DNA from: Gaeumannomyces sp. JS-464
Taxonomy: Eukaryota > Ascomycota > Sordariomycetes > Magnaporthales > Magnaporthaceae
Length of the DNA: 64,000 nt
NCBI GenBank assembly: GCA_002197995.1
Contig: NGZR01000002.1
Coordinates: 4,340,001 to 4,404,000 of the forward strand
Direction of reading: 5' to 3'
Made by a program: the position numbers and the translations under genes. The notes beneath the pieces were generated by a model, which saw only the letters and a program-made list of their open reading frames with translations, made no database searches and had not been told where the DNA came from. Of the stretch, positions 22,717-33,883 are shown in pieces (within the stretch, counting starts at the first letter, position 1; every line of letters begins with the position of its first letter).

Positions 22717-24169
22717 GTGCTCGTCACGGGGTCCATGCGCGCCGCCGAGCTCGTCGATGTTTCTGTTCCTGCAGCCCTCGACGGTTTGGAAAGCATGGTG
22801 TCAGGTCATCACGGATCTCAGGGGGGCGCGCTGCTGGATGGAGCCTAGGCAGACAAGGGCGGGCGGATGGATGGGTGCGCAGCTTGGAGAGGGAGGGAAG
22901 AGGGACGCGATCGCCGGTGTCTTTGAAGAGGGCAATCGAACACTCGGCGAGGAACTTGCACTCGGCGTCGAGAGGCTAAGCGGCCAAGCAGCCGTAGGTA
23001 AAATAGGTCGCTAAGCAGCCAAGGAAGTTATTGTAAGATGCCGTTTTTGGTTTGCGTGAACGGCAGGTTAACAGGGGCTGAAGACGTGGCGGTGGATGAC
23101 TTGGGCCTCCGACAGTAGTTGTTCGAGTCGCCAGGCCTGACTCGGGGGCAGTTCGCGTTTGAATACGGGACGGAAGCTGCCGCATCAAACGGCCGTTCCA
23201 GCGTTTTGCGGGCGCTGCAGCTTCTCAGGAGCTGCGACGGGCGGCCAGCACACGACGCCGACAGCAGGGCAAAGGTCTGGAGCACGCCTCGGCACAGGCA
23301 GGTTTCAAGAGGGGCGGGGGCACACAGCCAGTGACGACGTGACGGTGCGAGGGTTGCACAGAGCGAGAACCAAGAAGTCAAACAAGAAGGGCGGCGCTGT
23401 ATCTGGAACGCTGGACGGCCGGTTTAGGCCCGTCCTTTATTCGCCAGCAGCTTCTCCAGCGGGCAGCGACCTGGTTCGATATCTGTTCTAACCTAATTGA
23501 TCGTTGATTCCAACGCTGGACAACCCCAAGTCCCAAAATGCCAAGTGGCCCGCGGCGTCGACGTCAGTGTGGCTGGGGCCCACTATCCCTGTCACTGTCA
23601 AATCAATCTTGCTGTGGAGGTGCGCGCACGCACGTTCCGTAAACAACAGCCTGCAGTCCGTATAAACTGCACGGCCGAGTTGGTTGGAGCGTCGAAAACT
23701 TGTGGTAGGCACCCCCAAGTTATATTAGTTTAGGATACAGCAAATAAGTAAGAATATGGGAAATAGGATCAGTTCGGGGCATGGGGTTTCGATTTAACTG
23801 CAGATTTCTATTCGGGCGCCGTGGGTCCTGCGGCCGGGCAGGGATGCGTGGCCGCCGGAGCCGAAGTGAGGAAACGTGTGGGTTTTTGATGTGGCGTCGC
23901 CCATCGGACGAAACCGCCGCTGGGCTGGCTGGGCGGAGCCAATTCGATGTTTGTTTACTTCGGATTGAGGACCCGGCCAAGGCTCGACGGGCAACCAAAA
24001 ATCGCGACGCCGCAAACCCCGCCCTCACAAGAGAGACAGCGAGAGGGATAGGGACAGTAAAAGAATTAACAAGCAAAATTAACACCAAACTGGATTGCAA
24101 GCACCGTCAATGCGATAAACTGCCCCGTCACCGCCATTCCCCTCGTCGCTCAACGACACAGCCACCAAA
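22717..24169. promoter_or_regulatory. divergent promoter region between the exchanger and BRN1
   Basis: 1.45 kb between two outward-facing start codons. No coding exon is supported. The part next to BRN1 (about 23730-24170) is less GC-rich. Confidence 0.5.
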
Positions 24170-27085
24170 ATGCCCCGCGTCACGCAGGTGTCGCGCAGCA
24201 GCAGCAGGCGGAGCACCAGCAGGCAGGTCTCCGGGTCCATCTCACAGTCTCCCTTCAAGTCGCCCGTAAAGTGAGGCATCTCCTCTTCCGCATTCGAAAA
24301 CAGCGTGCGCCGCCTCCTGGGCGTACGGGCAGCGACCAGCAGCTAACCCACTGGCTCGCAGGATCCCGCTCAACGACGATGCGCAGGAGAAGGCCCGGCG
24401 CATGCACTCGCGCCAGGCCCTCCACGAAGCCCAGATCAACCAGCTCAAGGCCGCCGCCGCGACGCCCTCGAAGCGATCTGTCAGCATCAGGCTGGAGGAC
24501 CTCGAGAATGCCAACTCCTCGCCCGGCTCGGACCCTCGCACTCCCCGCTCCCGCGCCAGCGCCAGCGGCAAGGAGCCCATGATTGTCGACGATGACGGCT
24601 TCGTGGTTGGCGGCAGCGCCGTCACGCCCATGAAACGCGTTCCCATCCTGGCAAACTTCGAGGAATGGATGAAGATGGCAACCGACAACAAGATCAACCA
24701 AGCCAACTCGTGGAACTTTGCCCTGATCGACTACTTCCACGACATGTCGCTGCTCAAGGAGGGCGACGGCGTCAACTTCCAGAAGGCGAGCTGCACCCTC
24801 GACGGCTGCGTCAAGATCTACACCAGCAGAGTCGACAGCGTAGCTGAGGAGGAGACCGGAAAGCTCCTCAGTGGCCTCGCAGACAGCCGCGACAGCAAAA
24901 ACAAGAGGGCCGAAGGTGACGCCGAAGATAGCGGGGCAGAAGACGAGGTGGATGAGGATGGCAACGTCATCAAGAAGCCCAAGAAAAAGGTACGTGGCAC
25001 CTCGCAACCCCTGAGCTAGGGGCGCACCAACGTTGAAGAAACGACCCCAGCTAACTTGTCTCGCCTCATCCGGACAGACGCGATCGGCCGAGGCAACCCT
25101 TGCGCCTTCTTTCGCGTCTCTTCAGCTGAAGAAACTCGAGCTCGAATTCGCCGTGGACCCCTTGTTCAAAAAGGCATCGGCCGACTTTGACGAGGGCGGA
25201 GCCAAGGGCCTGCTTCTCAACCACCTCATGATCGATACCCACGGCCGTATTGTTTTCGACAGCAGCGACGACACAAACGACACCTCGGAGGTCAGGAGAA
25301 GCGAGGCGGTAGACGAGGGTGACGACACTGGACTAGATGTCGAGGAGGCTGGGGAAGCCGAGTCCGCCGCCCCTGCCCACGCCAAGGAGGACGACTATGA
25401 GGACGTCGAGATCGATGTGGGCACGCTGGGCGCGCGCTTCTTTCCAGAGCTCGGCCGCCTAGACGAGTTCGACGTTTGCCCTTCGCTCAAAACGTTCGAT
25501 CTCGGGGACCCTTCTGGGACTATGGACATCCCCTTTCTCCGTGCACCCGAGGACTGGAGACAGGACTCGGACAAGGATAAGACTCCGGGCCCTGACGGAG
25601 TGGGAGATAAGTCGGGCATGTACATCGACGATGATAACCCGCTTGGATTCGACGATGACGAAGGTCTTGGCGGTTTTGATCTGGGCGAGGTCAACATCAA
25701 CTTTGGCGAGGGTGGTGAGGCTTGGGCACGGGAGGCAGCCTTGGAGCCCCAGATGCGCGTCTTTGACGCCGGGCTCGGCGATGACGGTGCCGTTGGGGAC
25801 GGTGTCGATATGCTCGACAAGGGTGAGGGTGATTTCGTCGTATCCATGTCGCACGCCCAGAAGGAGGACAAGGTGCACGAGGACATCCTCAGCTACTTCG
25901 ACCAGGCGCTTCAGAAGAACTGGACCAGCGCCGAGCATTGGAGGATCCGCAAGATCAAGGACGTCAACAAGCCGGCCGCTCCGGCACGACAGCGGAAGGA
26001 GAAGGAGGCTTTCGAGATCGATTTCTTATCGCTGCTTGACCCTGCTCTCGGCGACGTCATCTACACCCAAGCATCGGGCAACGCAGCCATTTCGATGCCA
26101 AAGAAGGACTGGAAGTCCAAATCGCGCAACCTCATCCCCGATGATAAACACTTCAACTCCAAACAGCTGTTATCGCTGTTCCTCAAACCTAAAGCGCGCC
26201 TCGGCCGCAAACGGAGACTTGGCGGCAGCGGGGGCGGCGGTGTCTTTGGTAATGCGCACGAGGAGCAGCAAAGCGACGTGCCCGAGGGCCACATGGACGA
26301 GGCGTTTTGGGCGTCCCAAAAAGCGCCGTTGATGCAGTCCACAGAACGCTCGGGCGACGACACAGGGCTGCCGCAGGGCGACTACGATGCCAACTTCTTC
26401 GACGATGGCCTTCCGTTCGCCGGTGGAGACGACGACGATATGGACGAGTTTGCCGATGCCCGCGAGCACTTCTCGCCCGGCATCGACGGGGCCATGCTGG
26501 GCGACCCGGGAGTTACGGACGCCTTTGGGACCGCCTTCAACGGCCTGACAGTTACGAACCAGGCTGACCTGGCGTTCGGCACCATGTTGGTCACGCAGAG
26601 CAGGCGGGCACGGCCCGAGTACGTGCAGTATGCGCGAGTCGCCAAAAAGGTTGACGTCAGGAGACTGAAGGAGGAGATGTGGAAGGGCATGGGCCTTGAG
26701 GCATTGGATAATGTGACTGATCCTTTCCCCCCTTCTTGTCGCCCACCATTGCGTGACGAATTTGCTAACGAATCTTGTTTGCGTGCAAAAAAAACAGGCC
26801 CCTGAAAAATCCAGACTGCTCACGCCACCTCCTGATGCAGCCGAAGCCGCCGAAGCTGCTGGCCCTGCCAAGGAGGAGCTGACACTGAAGTTCACCGATG
26901 TGATGAACAATCTGCAGAAGGTGTACCCCAAGACGGTCATGGATGACATCTCAACGAGCTACTGCTTCATCTGCGTCCTGCATCTGGCAAACGAAAAGGG
27001 ACTCATCATCGAAAAGACCGAGGACCTTGCGGAGCTCGAGATTCGCAAGGACTGGACCGCGGAAATAACAGAGGGTGGCGAGTGA
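24170..27085 (+). CDS. BRN1: condensin complex subunit 2 (Barren/Brn1)
   Basis: Four exons: 24170-24270, 24362-24989, 25078-26712 and 26798-27085, giving 883 aa. Three introns have clear CTAAC branch sites before their acceptors. Exon 1 (MPRVTQVSRSSS) joins through KIPLNDDAQEKARRMHSRQ, the start of the conserved Barren domain. Other hallmarks are NFEEWMKMATDNKINQANSW, the SMC-binding N-terminal segment with TLDGCVKIYTSRVDSV, a long acidic middle region and the C-terminal winged helix with CFICVLHLANEKGL. As the kleisin subunit it bridges Smc2 and Smc4 and recruits the HEAT subunits for mitotic chromosome condensation. The last intron uses a less usual donor (GTGACT). No frame problems. Confidence 0.95.
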
Positions 27086-27773
27086 GCGAGTAAGAGACGG
27101 TCTTTTATTTCTCGCTATGTAACCGTGGCTTGACTTGGCTACAGACGCCCTCGCCATGTACGAGACATTTGACACTGAAACCGGGATGAATGATGAGGTG
27201 CGAGATACATGCTTTAGCTTCTTGGTTGCTCTGCTCTTTCCTCTCCTGTTATACCTACCTCGCTTGGTATCGATGGGTATGCCTGCTTGTAATTTGGCTT
27301 GGGAGTTTGCTTGCTTTCGTGTCGAGGGGATAGAGCCTCTGAGCGACGCTGGCCTTGGGTTGATCGGCTTTCCGTCAACAGTCCTTTTCATCGCCTTCGT
27401 TTTCCCTTGTGTCCAAAGATTTGATACCATGTAACGATGTAACGGCGCGGGTCCTGTTGCCACGATGGCAATTTTCTTGTTTTCTTGTTTTTCTTCCTCG
27501 TTTATTGCACGTCTCCTTTCCATGGCCCATCAATCCCTGGCTGGACTGTGCCAGTTGAAATTATCACGTGCACATCACGAGTCATGACGGCAGAGGATGG
27601 TTTTCTCTTCCGTGGGGCCTGGCCTCGCGAGTCCCGAGCGACTGGGACCAGGACTGGTTGTCTAAAAATATGTTCAGAAACTACGGCGACACATGCTCAT
27701 CAAGCGGGGCGCCACGAGCAACAAAGCAACAAGGCCAGGCGAGGCGGGAAGTGTTGCAGACGCATCAAATCTT
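27086..27773. other. convergent intergenic region, no gene seen
   Basis: About 0.7 kb between the stops of BRN1 and the small coiled-coil gene, T-rich over the BRN1 3' UTR. The 99-codon open frame at 27135-27434 lacks any family feature and is probably chance. Confidence 0.55.
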
Positions 27774-28984
27774 CTATTTCTTGCTCCCGTCGTCCTTGGG
27801 CATTGGCTCAGGCTCCGGCTCTTGCGCCGACGGCGGTGCGTCAGCTGCGTCGATAGCCTTGAGGACCTCGGGATCGAGACCGGCTAGGATCTCGTCCAGC
27901 CTCGCCTCCAGCCTGGACAGGTCATTCTCCAGCGACGAAGCAGCCTTCTCGCCTCTGGAGTGAAAAACAAAATTGATGGAAGAGAAGTTAGCCATGCCAA
28001 GGAGCAGAGTCGACCTATGGGATCAAGATGCTCAAAATAAGAGGCGGCCGAAATGGCCCGCATCTCTTTTTTTCTTCGCTCTGAGACCGACACTTGACAA
28101 GCTTGGAGCAGAGAAGGGCTGGACACCCGTGCGGATCATTACGTAGCGAGGCCCGCGCATGTCATGAATGGGAGCAGATTGGACGGACGGGTCCAGTAGA
28201 GAGCAGCAGCCAGCAGCCAATCCATGCGGGACGCAGACACGACACACACACGGGCTTTTCTGGCGTGACTCCCCACTCATCCGAGCCACGAGGGAGGTCC
28301 CGTCCGAGCAAGGATGGCGAGGAGATTGGTGGCGAGAAGGGGTGAGCGCCCCTCTCCAGCTGGGGGAGGTCCTGGGACCGAGGAGGTGGTGGATCCGGCA
28401 AGAAAATGAGGGGAGAAACGGAACGGCAGAAGGGAGAGAAGACAGAAAATAAAACAAATAAAAAATAAAGTAAAAAGAGAGAAAGAGGAAAATCAGGGTC
28501 CGGAGATGTGGCACATGCACACACCCCAGTCCGTGGGATATGACAGGGGGTAGGGGGATGGAGGTGTTACAAAACTTGCAAAATGGTGCCATTCTGACTT
28601 TGCTATGTTTGTGGAAGGGGAAAGGCCACGGATGGGAAAGAAAGGCTAAATGGAGGCGGTGGGTCCCAGCCGGGAGCGTACCTATCAAGATCTTGCAAGG
28701 CCTGGTGGTTGGGGGTCATGCCGCCCGGCCGAACACACGGCGTTATTGTTTGGTTAGCCTCTGTTGCGGCTTTCGCCCACACCTAGCTGCACGCTTTGCA
28801 AATTGCAGAACCGCGCACCACCCATCCTGCGCGCGCCTCGAGGGTTGCTGTCCCTCCTCGTGCGTACCTTGGCCAGCTCCGACTCAATAGCCCTTGCGGC
28901 AAGGGGAGGTTCTTGGCTTGGCGCCGAAGAGCCGTTGCTCTTTTGCGGAGACTTGGTCTCGGAGGACGAGGAGCCTGTTGCCAT
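27774..28984 (-). CDS. small coiled-coil protein of unknown function, with micro-exon
   Basis: My model has three exons: 28984-28868, 28701-28682 (only 20 bases) and 27954-27774, coding 105 aa. Introns are 166 and 727 bases, the latter long for a fungus. Splicing gives a Ser-rich N-terminus (MATGSSSSETK), then a continuous amphipathic helix running ARAIESELAK, ALQDLDR and GEKAASSLENDLSRLEARLDEIL, then an acidic/Pro tail ending PKDDGSKK. The three pieces come from three exons yet keep one frame and one heptad-like pattern, which supports the model. I do not recognise the family. It could be a small subunit of a larger coiled-coil complex; this is inference. The start at 28984 is chosen over an in-frame Met at 29113, whose extension looks like leader. 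Confidence 0.6.
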
Positions 28985-30636
28985 TGATGCTGTTTGGGGG
29001 GGAGCGAGCTGTCGCGGGGTTGTGTCTTGTGAGGCAGGCGAAATCAGGATGGAGTGCTGCTGATGGCCTGTCTGCGCGGGCGGTATTCCTTTCTTGGTCC
29101 TTAAGGAACTCAACCCGCGCTCTTAGTCATCCAAAAATTGCTTGGGCGTTTCCGACTTGCCCCGCGGGCATTTCGTGTGGAATCATCGACGCCCCGCCGC
29201 CGCCTTCCAGTCACAGCCCCAATCATCCTAATTGGGGAGCGAGCGCTTTTGTAGGACCCATACCGAACATGGCTTTTCCCCTCCCAATTTGCGCAAAACG
29301 GGCAGTGGTGGCCTCGAGGATGCGAACGGAACCAAATTTTATACATTATGCCTCAACTACAACACAGGAAAGAAAGAGAGAAAGAAAAAAAAAAAAAAAG
29401 CAGCACGAGCAAGGTCGGACAAATGGCACATCCTGTCTCGTCAAGCACGTCGCCAAGGGAATCCATGAATCAAGGCCGCTTCAAGCGTCGAACCCGCACC
29501 CAGCGCTAAAGGACCCGCCAATTAGAGAGCCGCTATCCATAAGCTTTTATCGACGAACACAACTGGCATGCGAAACCTGCCGCTGTCAGCTCACCCGTCG
29601 CGCCGAGGCTCTTGACATGTTCAGCAAAGCTCACAATCACTGTCCACAATGGCATTCGACGGCGGATTCCATCAGTTGATTTGCCCACCGAATTTTTCCA
29701 CGCGTTCGCTGAGTGCATGTCTTAGGGCGACCGGGCGACCGCCCCAGCAGAGCTAGCGCGGCGCAGCGAACCGCACGGCAGCGCGGCAGGCGACGCAGGG
29801 AGGGGTGGCTTTAGAGGATTGCAATTACCCCGACCAGGTCCAGGGGTTCTGGGCCTGCGGTGGATCAACCAGCAAGTCGTACGATACTCGCAGCCATGTC
29901 ACAGGGGTTGTAGGGTCGGTATCAAGACTGGAGTGTGGGGCTCCAAGGAAGCGCCCAAGCCCCCCTGCCGTTTTGACCAGAGCGAACGATATGGAAGCCT
30001 AACCAAACGCCGGGCACAAGAAACACTTCGCAAGCAGTGGCTTTGTGCTGGTGAAGCCATGTCCCCAGTACGGATATGTTGTCTTGCACACACGCCGAGT
30101 CGCACCTCTTCTACAACGTAGCATGTCAATGTCCCAGAAAGCCAAATAGAGACGGAAGGGGGCAGCGGGAAAATGTGCGCTTCCATACGAGCCATGTCGT
30201 GCACTACCATTTTGTGCAACTGGTGGCACCGACGGCCACTTGAACTAGCATCGAAAACGATTGAATCCTCAGCCCATGAGTCGTGATGCCAAAACCGTCA
30301 TAACCCAGCTGAGGCTGGCCTAGACCATGAAGAACCAAAGCTCCAAGCCCAGGTCCCCCTCGCGCCAGCCAACTGCGCCGCGAGAGACGGTAGACATGCT
30401 CACACAAGACTAGCCATTAGAAAACAAAACAGCGCGCCTCTCAAGTATTACGCGGTGTGACTTCGGACTTCGGCTTCTTTGACGTCATAGCGAAGTGCAG
30501 GCACGTAGGAGGGTGCAGCGTAGTTTGCAGAAGACATGCAATTCTACCAGTTCTCATAGGGCGGCCTGTGACTGTCAGGCATAGTGAGTGGGGGCGAGAA
30601 GACATAAATAAAACGAAATGAAATAAGTAAAAATAT
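28985..30636. other. gene-poor stretch, no gene seen
   Basis: Left part of the 4.9 kb gap before the SAM-HMG gene. It holds an A-rich run at about 29378-29399 and only short chance frames. The part next to 28984 should contain the promoter of the coiled-coil gene. Confidence 0.5.
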
Positions 30637-30812
30637 ATATATAACGTGGTTTACTAGCGAGTCGGTCAAACCAGTAAGTCGATCACCTGCAAACGTATAC
30701 AAAAAACGTTAGTGCACTTTGTTCAATTTACAATAAAAATTTTTAAAAATTTAACCAGTTATTATCAAACCTGTTTTTTATGTAAAAATATTTTTTCCAG
30801 ATTTTTATTATT
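30637..30812 (+). repeat. left inverted repeat of the fold-back element
   Basis: Begins TATATAACGTGGTTTACTAG and runs inward to the AT-rich centre. It pairs with 30899-31074. Confidence 0.82.
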
Positions 30813-30898
30813 TTTATTATTATTTTTTTTTTAATTTAAATTAATTTAGTTTTTAAACATAATATATTATATTGTATTACAAACTAGCTTAAAAGGAG

Positions 30899-31074
30899 TA
30901 ATAATAAAAATTTAGAAAAAATATTTTTACATAAAAAAAGGTTTGATAATAACTGGTTAAATTTTTAAAATTTTTTATTGTAAATTTGAACAAAGTGCAC
31001 TGACGTTTTTTATATACGTTTTCAGGTGATCGACTTACTGGTTTGACCAACTCGCTGGTGAATCACGTTATATA
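30899..31074 (-). repeat. right inverted repeat of the fold-back element
   Basis: Reverse complement begins TATATAACGTGATTCACCAG and matches the left arm with scattered transitions and a few one-base indels in A/T runs. Confidence 0.82.
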
Positions 31075-31261
31075 AAAAATAAAAATAAAAAAAAAGAGGA
31101 AGAGAGAAAATCAGTTGCTAGGTACATACTTCCAAAGGTCAAGGTGCCTCCGACGCACATAGTAAGTAGCATCGTAGAAGGAGGTAGCTTTTCGGCTAAT
31201 GATACACCTGTTGCCCAAACGGAGGCTCTCCTGCAGGCTGCGAGCTTGCTGTGAGATGCCA

Positions 31262-31365
31262 TTTAGGTACCTAGGTAGGTGGTGGGTACTTAGGTAGGCA
31301 GAGGGTAGATACCTAAGTAGGCTGAGGGAAGGTCGGTAGATACCTACCTACGTAGGTAGGTACTG
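31262..31365. repeat. AGGTACCTAGGTAGGT-type degenerate repeat tract
   Basis: About 100 bases built from AGGTAGGT, TACCTAGG and TACCTACC units, about 190 bases right of the fold-back element. It is the same repeat type as in the hos2 3' region. Confidence 0.75.
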
Positions 31366-33883
31366 ACTGGATGCTAGCAAAGCGAGAAAAGAAAGAGAGG
31401 GGATCACAAAGAATGCAGAGACGAGACTGTAGCGGCATGGGAAAGGATCGCCGGTTACTCGATCTCGAGGCAAAAATTCGATTCGGCCGTCCGAATTTGC
31501 ATGCTCATTATTATTGCCGTGTGCGACTGTCAAGGCATTTTTCTTTTCCGCGCATGGCAGATGGAACATAGCAGCTTCCAGCAGGAAAGACCGACGTCCG
31601 TCCATCTATGTCCCAGCTGAGCAGTGGGGACGCGAGTGGAGGCGGGAGTGGACCGATCAAAAGTCGGGTGGTGGATGCATCCTGGGCTGCACATCCCTGC
31701 TAGCCCAGGCCGCCGTTGTAGTGTATCGTACGTTTTTTTGCGATTTTTGTTTCCCATCGCCCCTGGCCATGGCACCCTCCAAGGATCATCACGATCTCGG
31801 CTGTCCGGGGGCGCACAGAGAGGAGGCCACTGGAGGGCTCCCGTCCTTTCTTATCCCAGTCGGGCTGGGTACGTACTGGTACATACTGCACGCCGCCTGG
31901 TCCACCTGGGTCCCCACCACGAGACACAGTGCAAGCGTGGGGCCTGCCCTTGCACGGCAAGCACAGCTCGCAGCCATTTCGGACGGACGGCTAACTCCAG
32001 CGAGGGCAGGCACACAGTGCGGACTCGCTGCTGGCACGTCCGGATTCTGACGACGCACAGGGGGAGAGGAGGACCACGCCCGAAAGAAGTACCAGTCAGG
32101 GCGGGCGGCGACAAACATCGAATCCACGCACGGCAGCAGCGCGCGACGAAGCAGGAGCCCGGAATTGGGTCCAATGTGGAATGGATTTTTGCAACTTTCC
32201 GATGGCCTGCCCGCCAGGACCACCTAGGTAGCCACACCCTCGTAGCGTTTCCCGTGGGTGACGGCCAGGACCAGGCAGGCGAGCCCTGGCCAGCGAAGTG
32301 CCTGCGCTCCCACTTCCGTCATCACCCTTCTCGCCGGACTCGTCGACTTACTTAACAACTTGCACTCCGAGACCCGTTCCCACGTAAAAGAACGGGGCGC
32401 TCTCGCCAACGTCCCTGCCTCGCCCGTCCCTGCGCGCAGTTCCCCAGGACTTGCCAGGCGTGGTCCCGCCTCCTCGGCACTGCTCTTCCGTCCTTCCCAC
32501 TGCTTACCAAGGAACTTAACTCGACCTTCTGTCCACTCTTCCCTTTCCCAAGCCCGCACCCTCTCCTGTTGTATGCACATCTCGTCTGTCCGCCTTACTT
32601 CCCACCAGCCAACCAGCTACCAGCCGACCCTGGAGAGCATAGCGAAGTAGCTTTATCACTATCCTGCTGCTTGCCCTCCATCCGCCTCCCGAGAGAAACA
32701 TCGACGGCCAGCCCCCCGATTCCTTCTCGCAGACTCTCTCGTCCCTCGCGCGGACCTTTTGCGCCGCCGCCATCCGAGCCTTGACAGTGACAGTTCACTC
32801 TCACGGGCCTGGCCTGTCGTGGCACATTGACTGTCGAGTTTAAGGAGCAGCTTCGTTCGCGTCTCACGATATACAGCCTTGTGGCTATCCAGTTCAGAGG
32901 CCACCCCTATACCAATAGCGCCTCTCGCCGCCCTCTCTTGCGCCGTCGATTCCCAGGAGAAATCCGGAATCGCAGTTGCTCCTGGGATCCTCAGTTAACA
33001 TCCGGGAGGAAGGCGTCTTAAAAAAAAAAGGTACGTCCCGCTGAACTGGGAGGCCAAAGTGGCCTCCTTTTCCCGTCTTGTTCCGAGGTCTTGCCAGATG
33101 CGCCCATTGAGGGGCATCGAATCTGTGACAAGTCAGGCAGGCAGACAGGGCAGGCAGGCAGGCAGGAAAGTGACGTGGATGGCATCCCCAAGACCAGCTG
33201 GCAGCTGTTACTCCGTTGGCCGAAACGAACAAAGAGGGCGGGAGAAAAAGAAAAAAAAGTAAATAAATCAAGAGGAGGGATAGTTGGGCGCATGCGGCGG
33301 ACGAGCTGGAGGGCGACCACAGGAGGGCTGCTTGTACCGGTACGAACGACCATTTGCGGTACGGTACTGCGCAATGCAGGGCGACCTGTCGTATTTGCCC
33401 CATTCGGCCACTTGGGTCGGCTAGCACACTGCCTGGCCTATCCCGCTGCGGACCTGTTCGGTGGTGTGGGTTGAGGATGCCATCGAGATCTGCCTGTCTG
33501 TTTGCTTGTCATCTTGTCTGGAGCCCGGCAATGTGGCGGCATCTGAGAGTCGGGTTGGGAGGATATACCCCTCGCAACGGAACGCTCAATATTTGACAGC
33601 AACCGTCTCCCTTGGGTCTAGCTAGAGGTCTTCCCTCTCACGTCACAAAAAGACACTCCCACCACCTCGTCGCCGTCGGGTTTCTTGGGAGCCTAGTGGC
33701 CTCACTCTGCTCTCGGAGCCGAGCACCCACCGCGTGCTTTTTTCTTGCAGCGTGTCTCGAGGGCTGCTACTCTCCCGAACCGAAAGGAGCCAGCCGCCCG
33801 CGGGCCCCCTTGGTCTCATCGGCCACTACTACACTTTTCGCTTGGGACGTGTCGACCCGGGCCCCCGGCGGCCCCGCGACGCG
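31366..33883. promoter_or_regulatory. long upstream region of the SAM-HMG gene
   Basis: 2.5 kb with no supported coding exon. A GGCA-based simple repeat lies at about 33136-33169. The right end should hold the SAM-HMG promoter and leader. Long leaders are common for fungal regulators, and 5' UTR introns may be present. Confidence 0.5.

Larger units (their letters stand above)
30637..31074. mobile_element. AT-rich fold-back element (MITE-like)
   Basis: Two arms of about 176 bases, 30637-30812 and 30899-31074, are inverted copies of each other around an AT-rich centre of about 86 bases. Both outer ends read TATATAACGTG inward. Shared arm blocks include GTCAAACCAGTAAGTCGATC and AACCAGTTATTATCAAACC. 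There is no reading frame. Size, long terminal inverted repeats and TA-rich ends fit a non-autonomous DNA transposon, perhaps using TA targets as Tc1/mariner elements do. Arm differences are mostly C/T and G/A, as expected after repeat-induced point mutation. Confidence 0.82.

Noticed and set aside
27135..27434. 99-codon frame after BRN1
   Set aside because: Lies in the expected 3' UTR of BRN1 and has no recognisable features.
29480..29510. tRNA B-box-like GGGTTCGA on the minus strand
   Set aside because: Does not continue into the required CC and has no matching acceptor stem or A-box.
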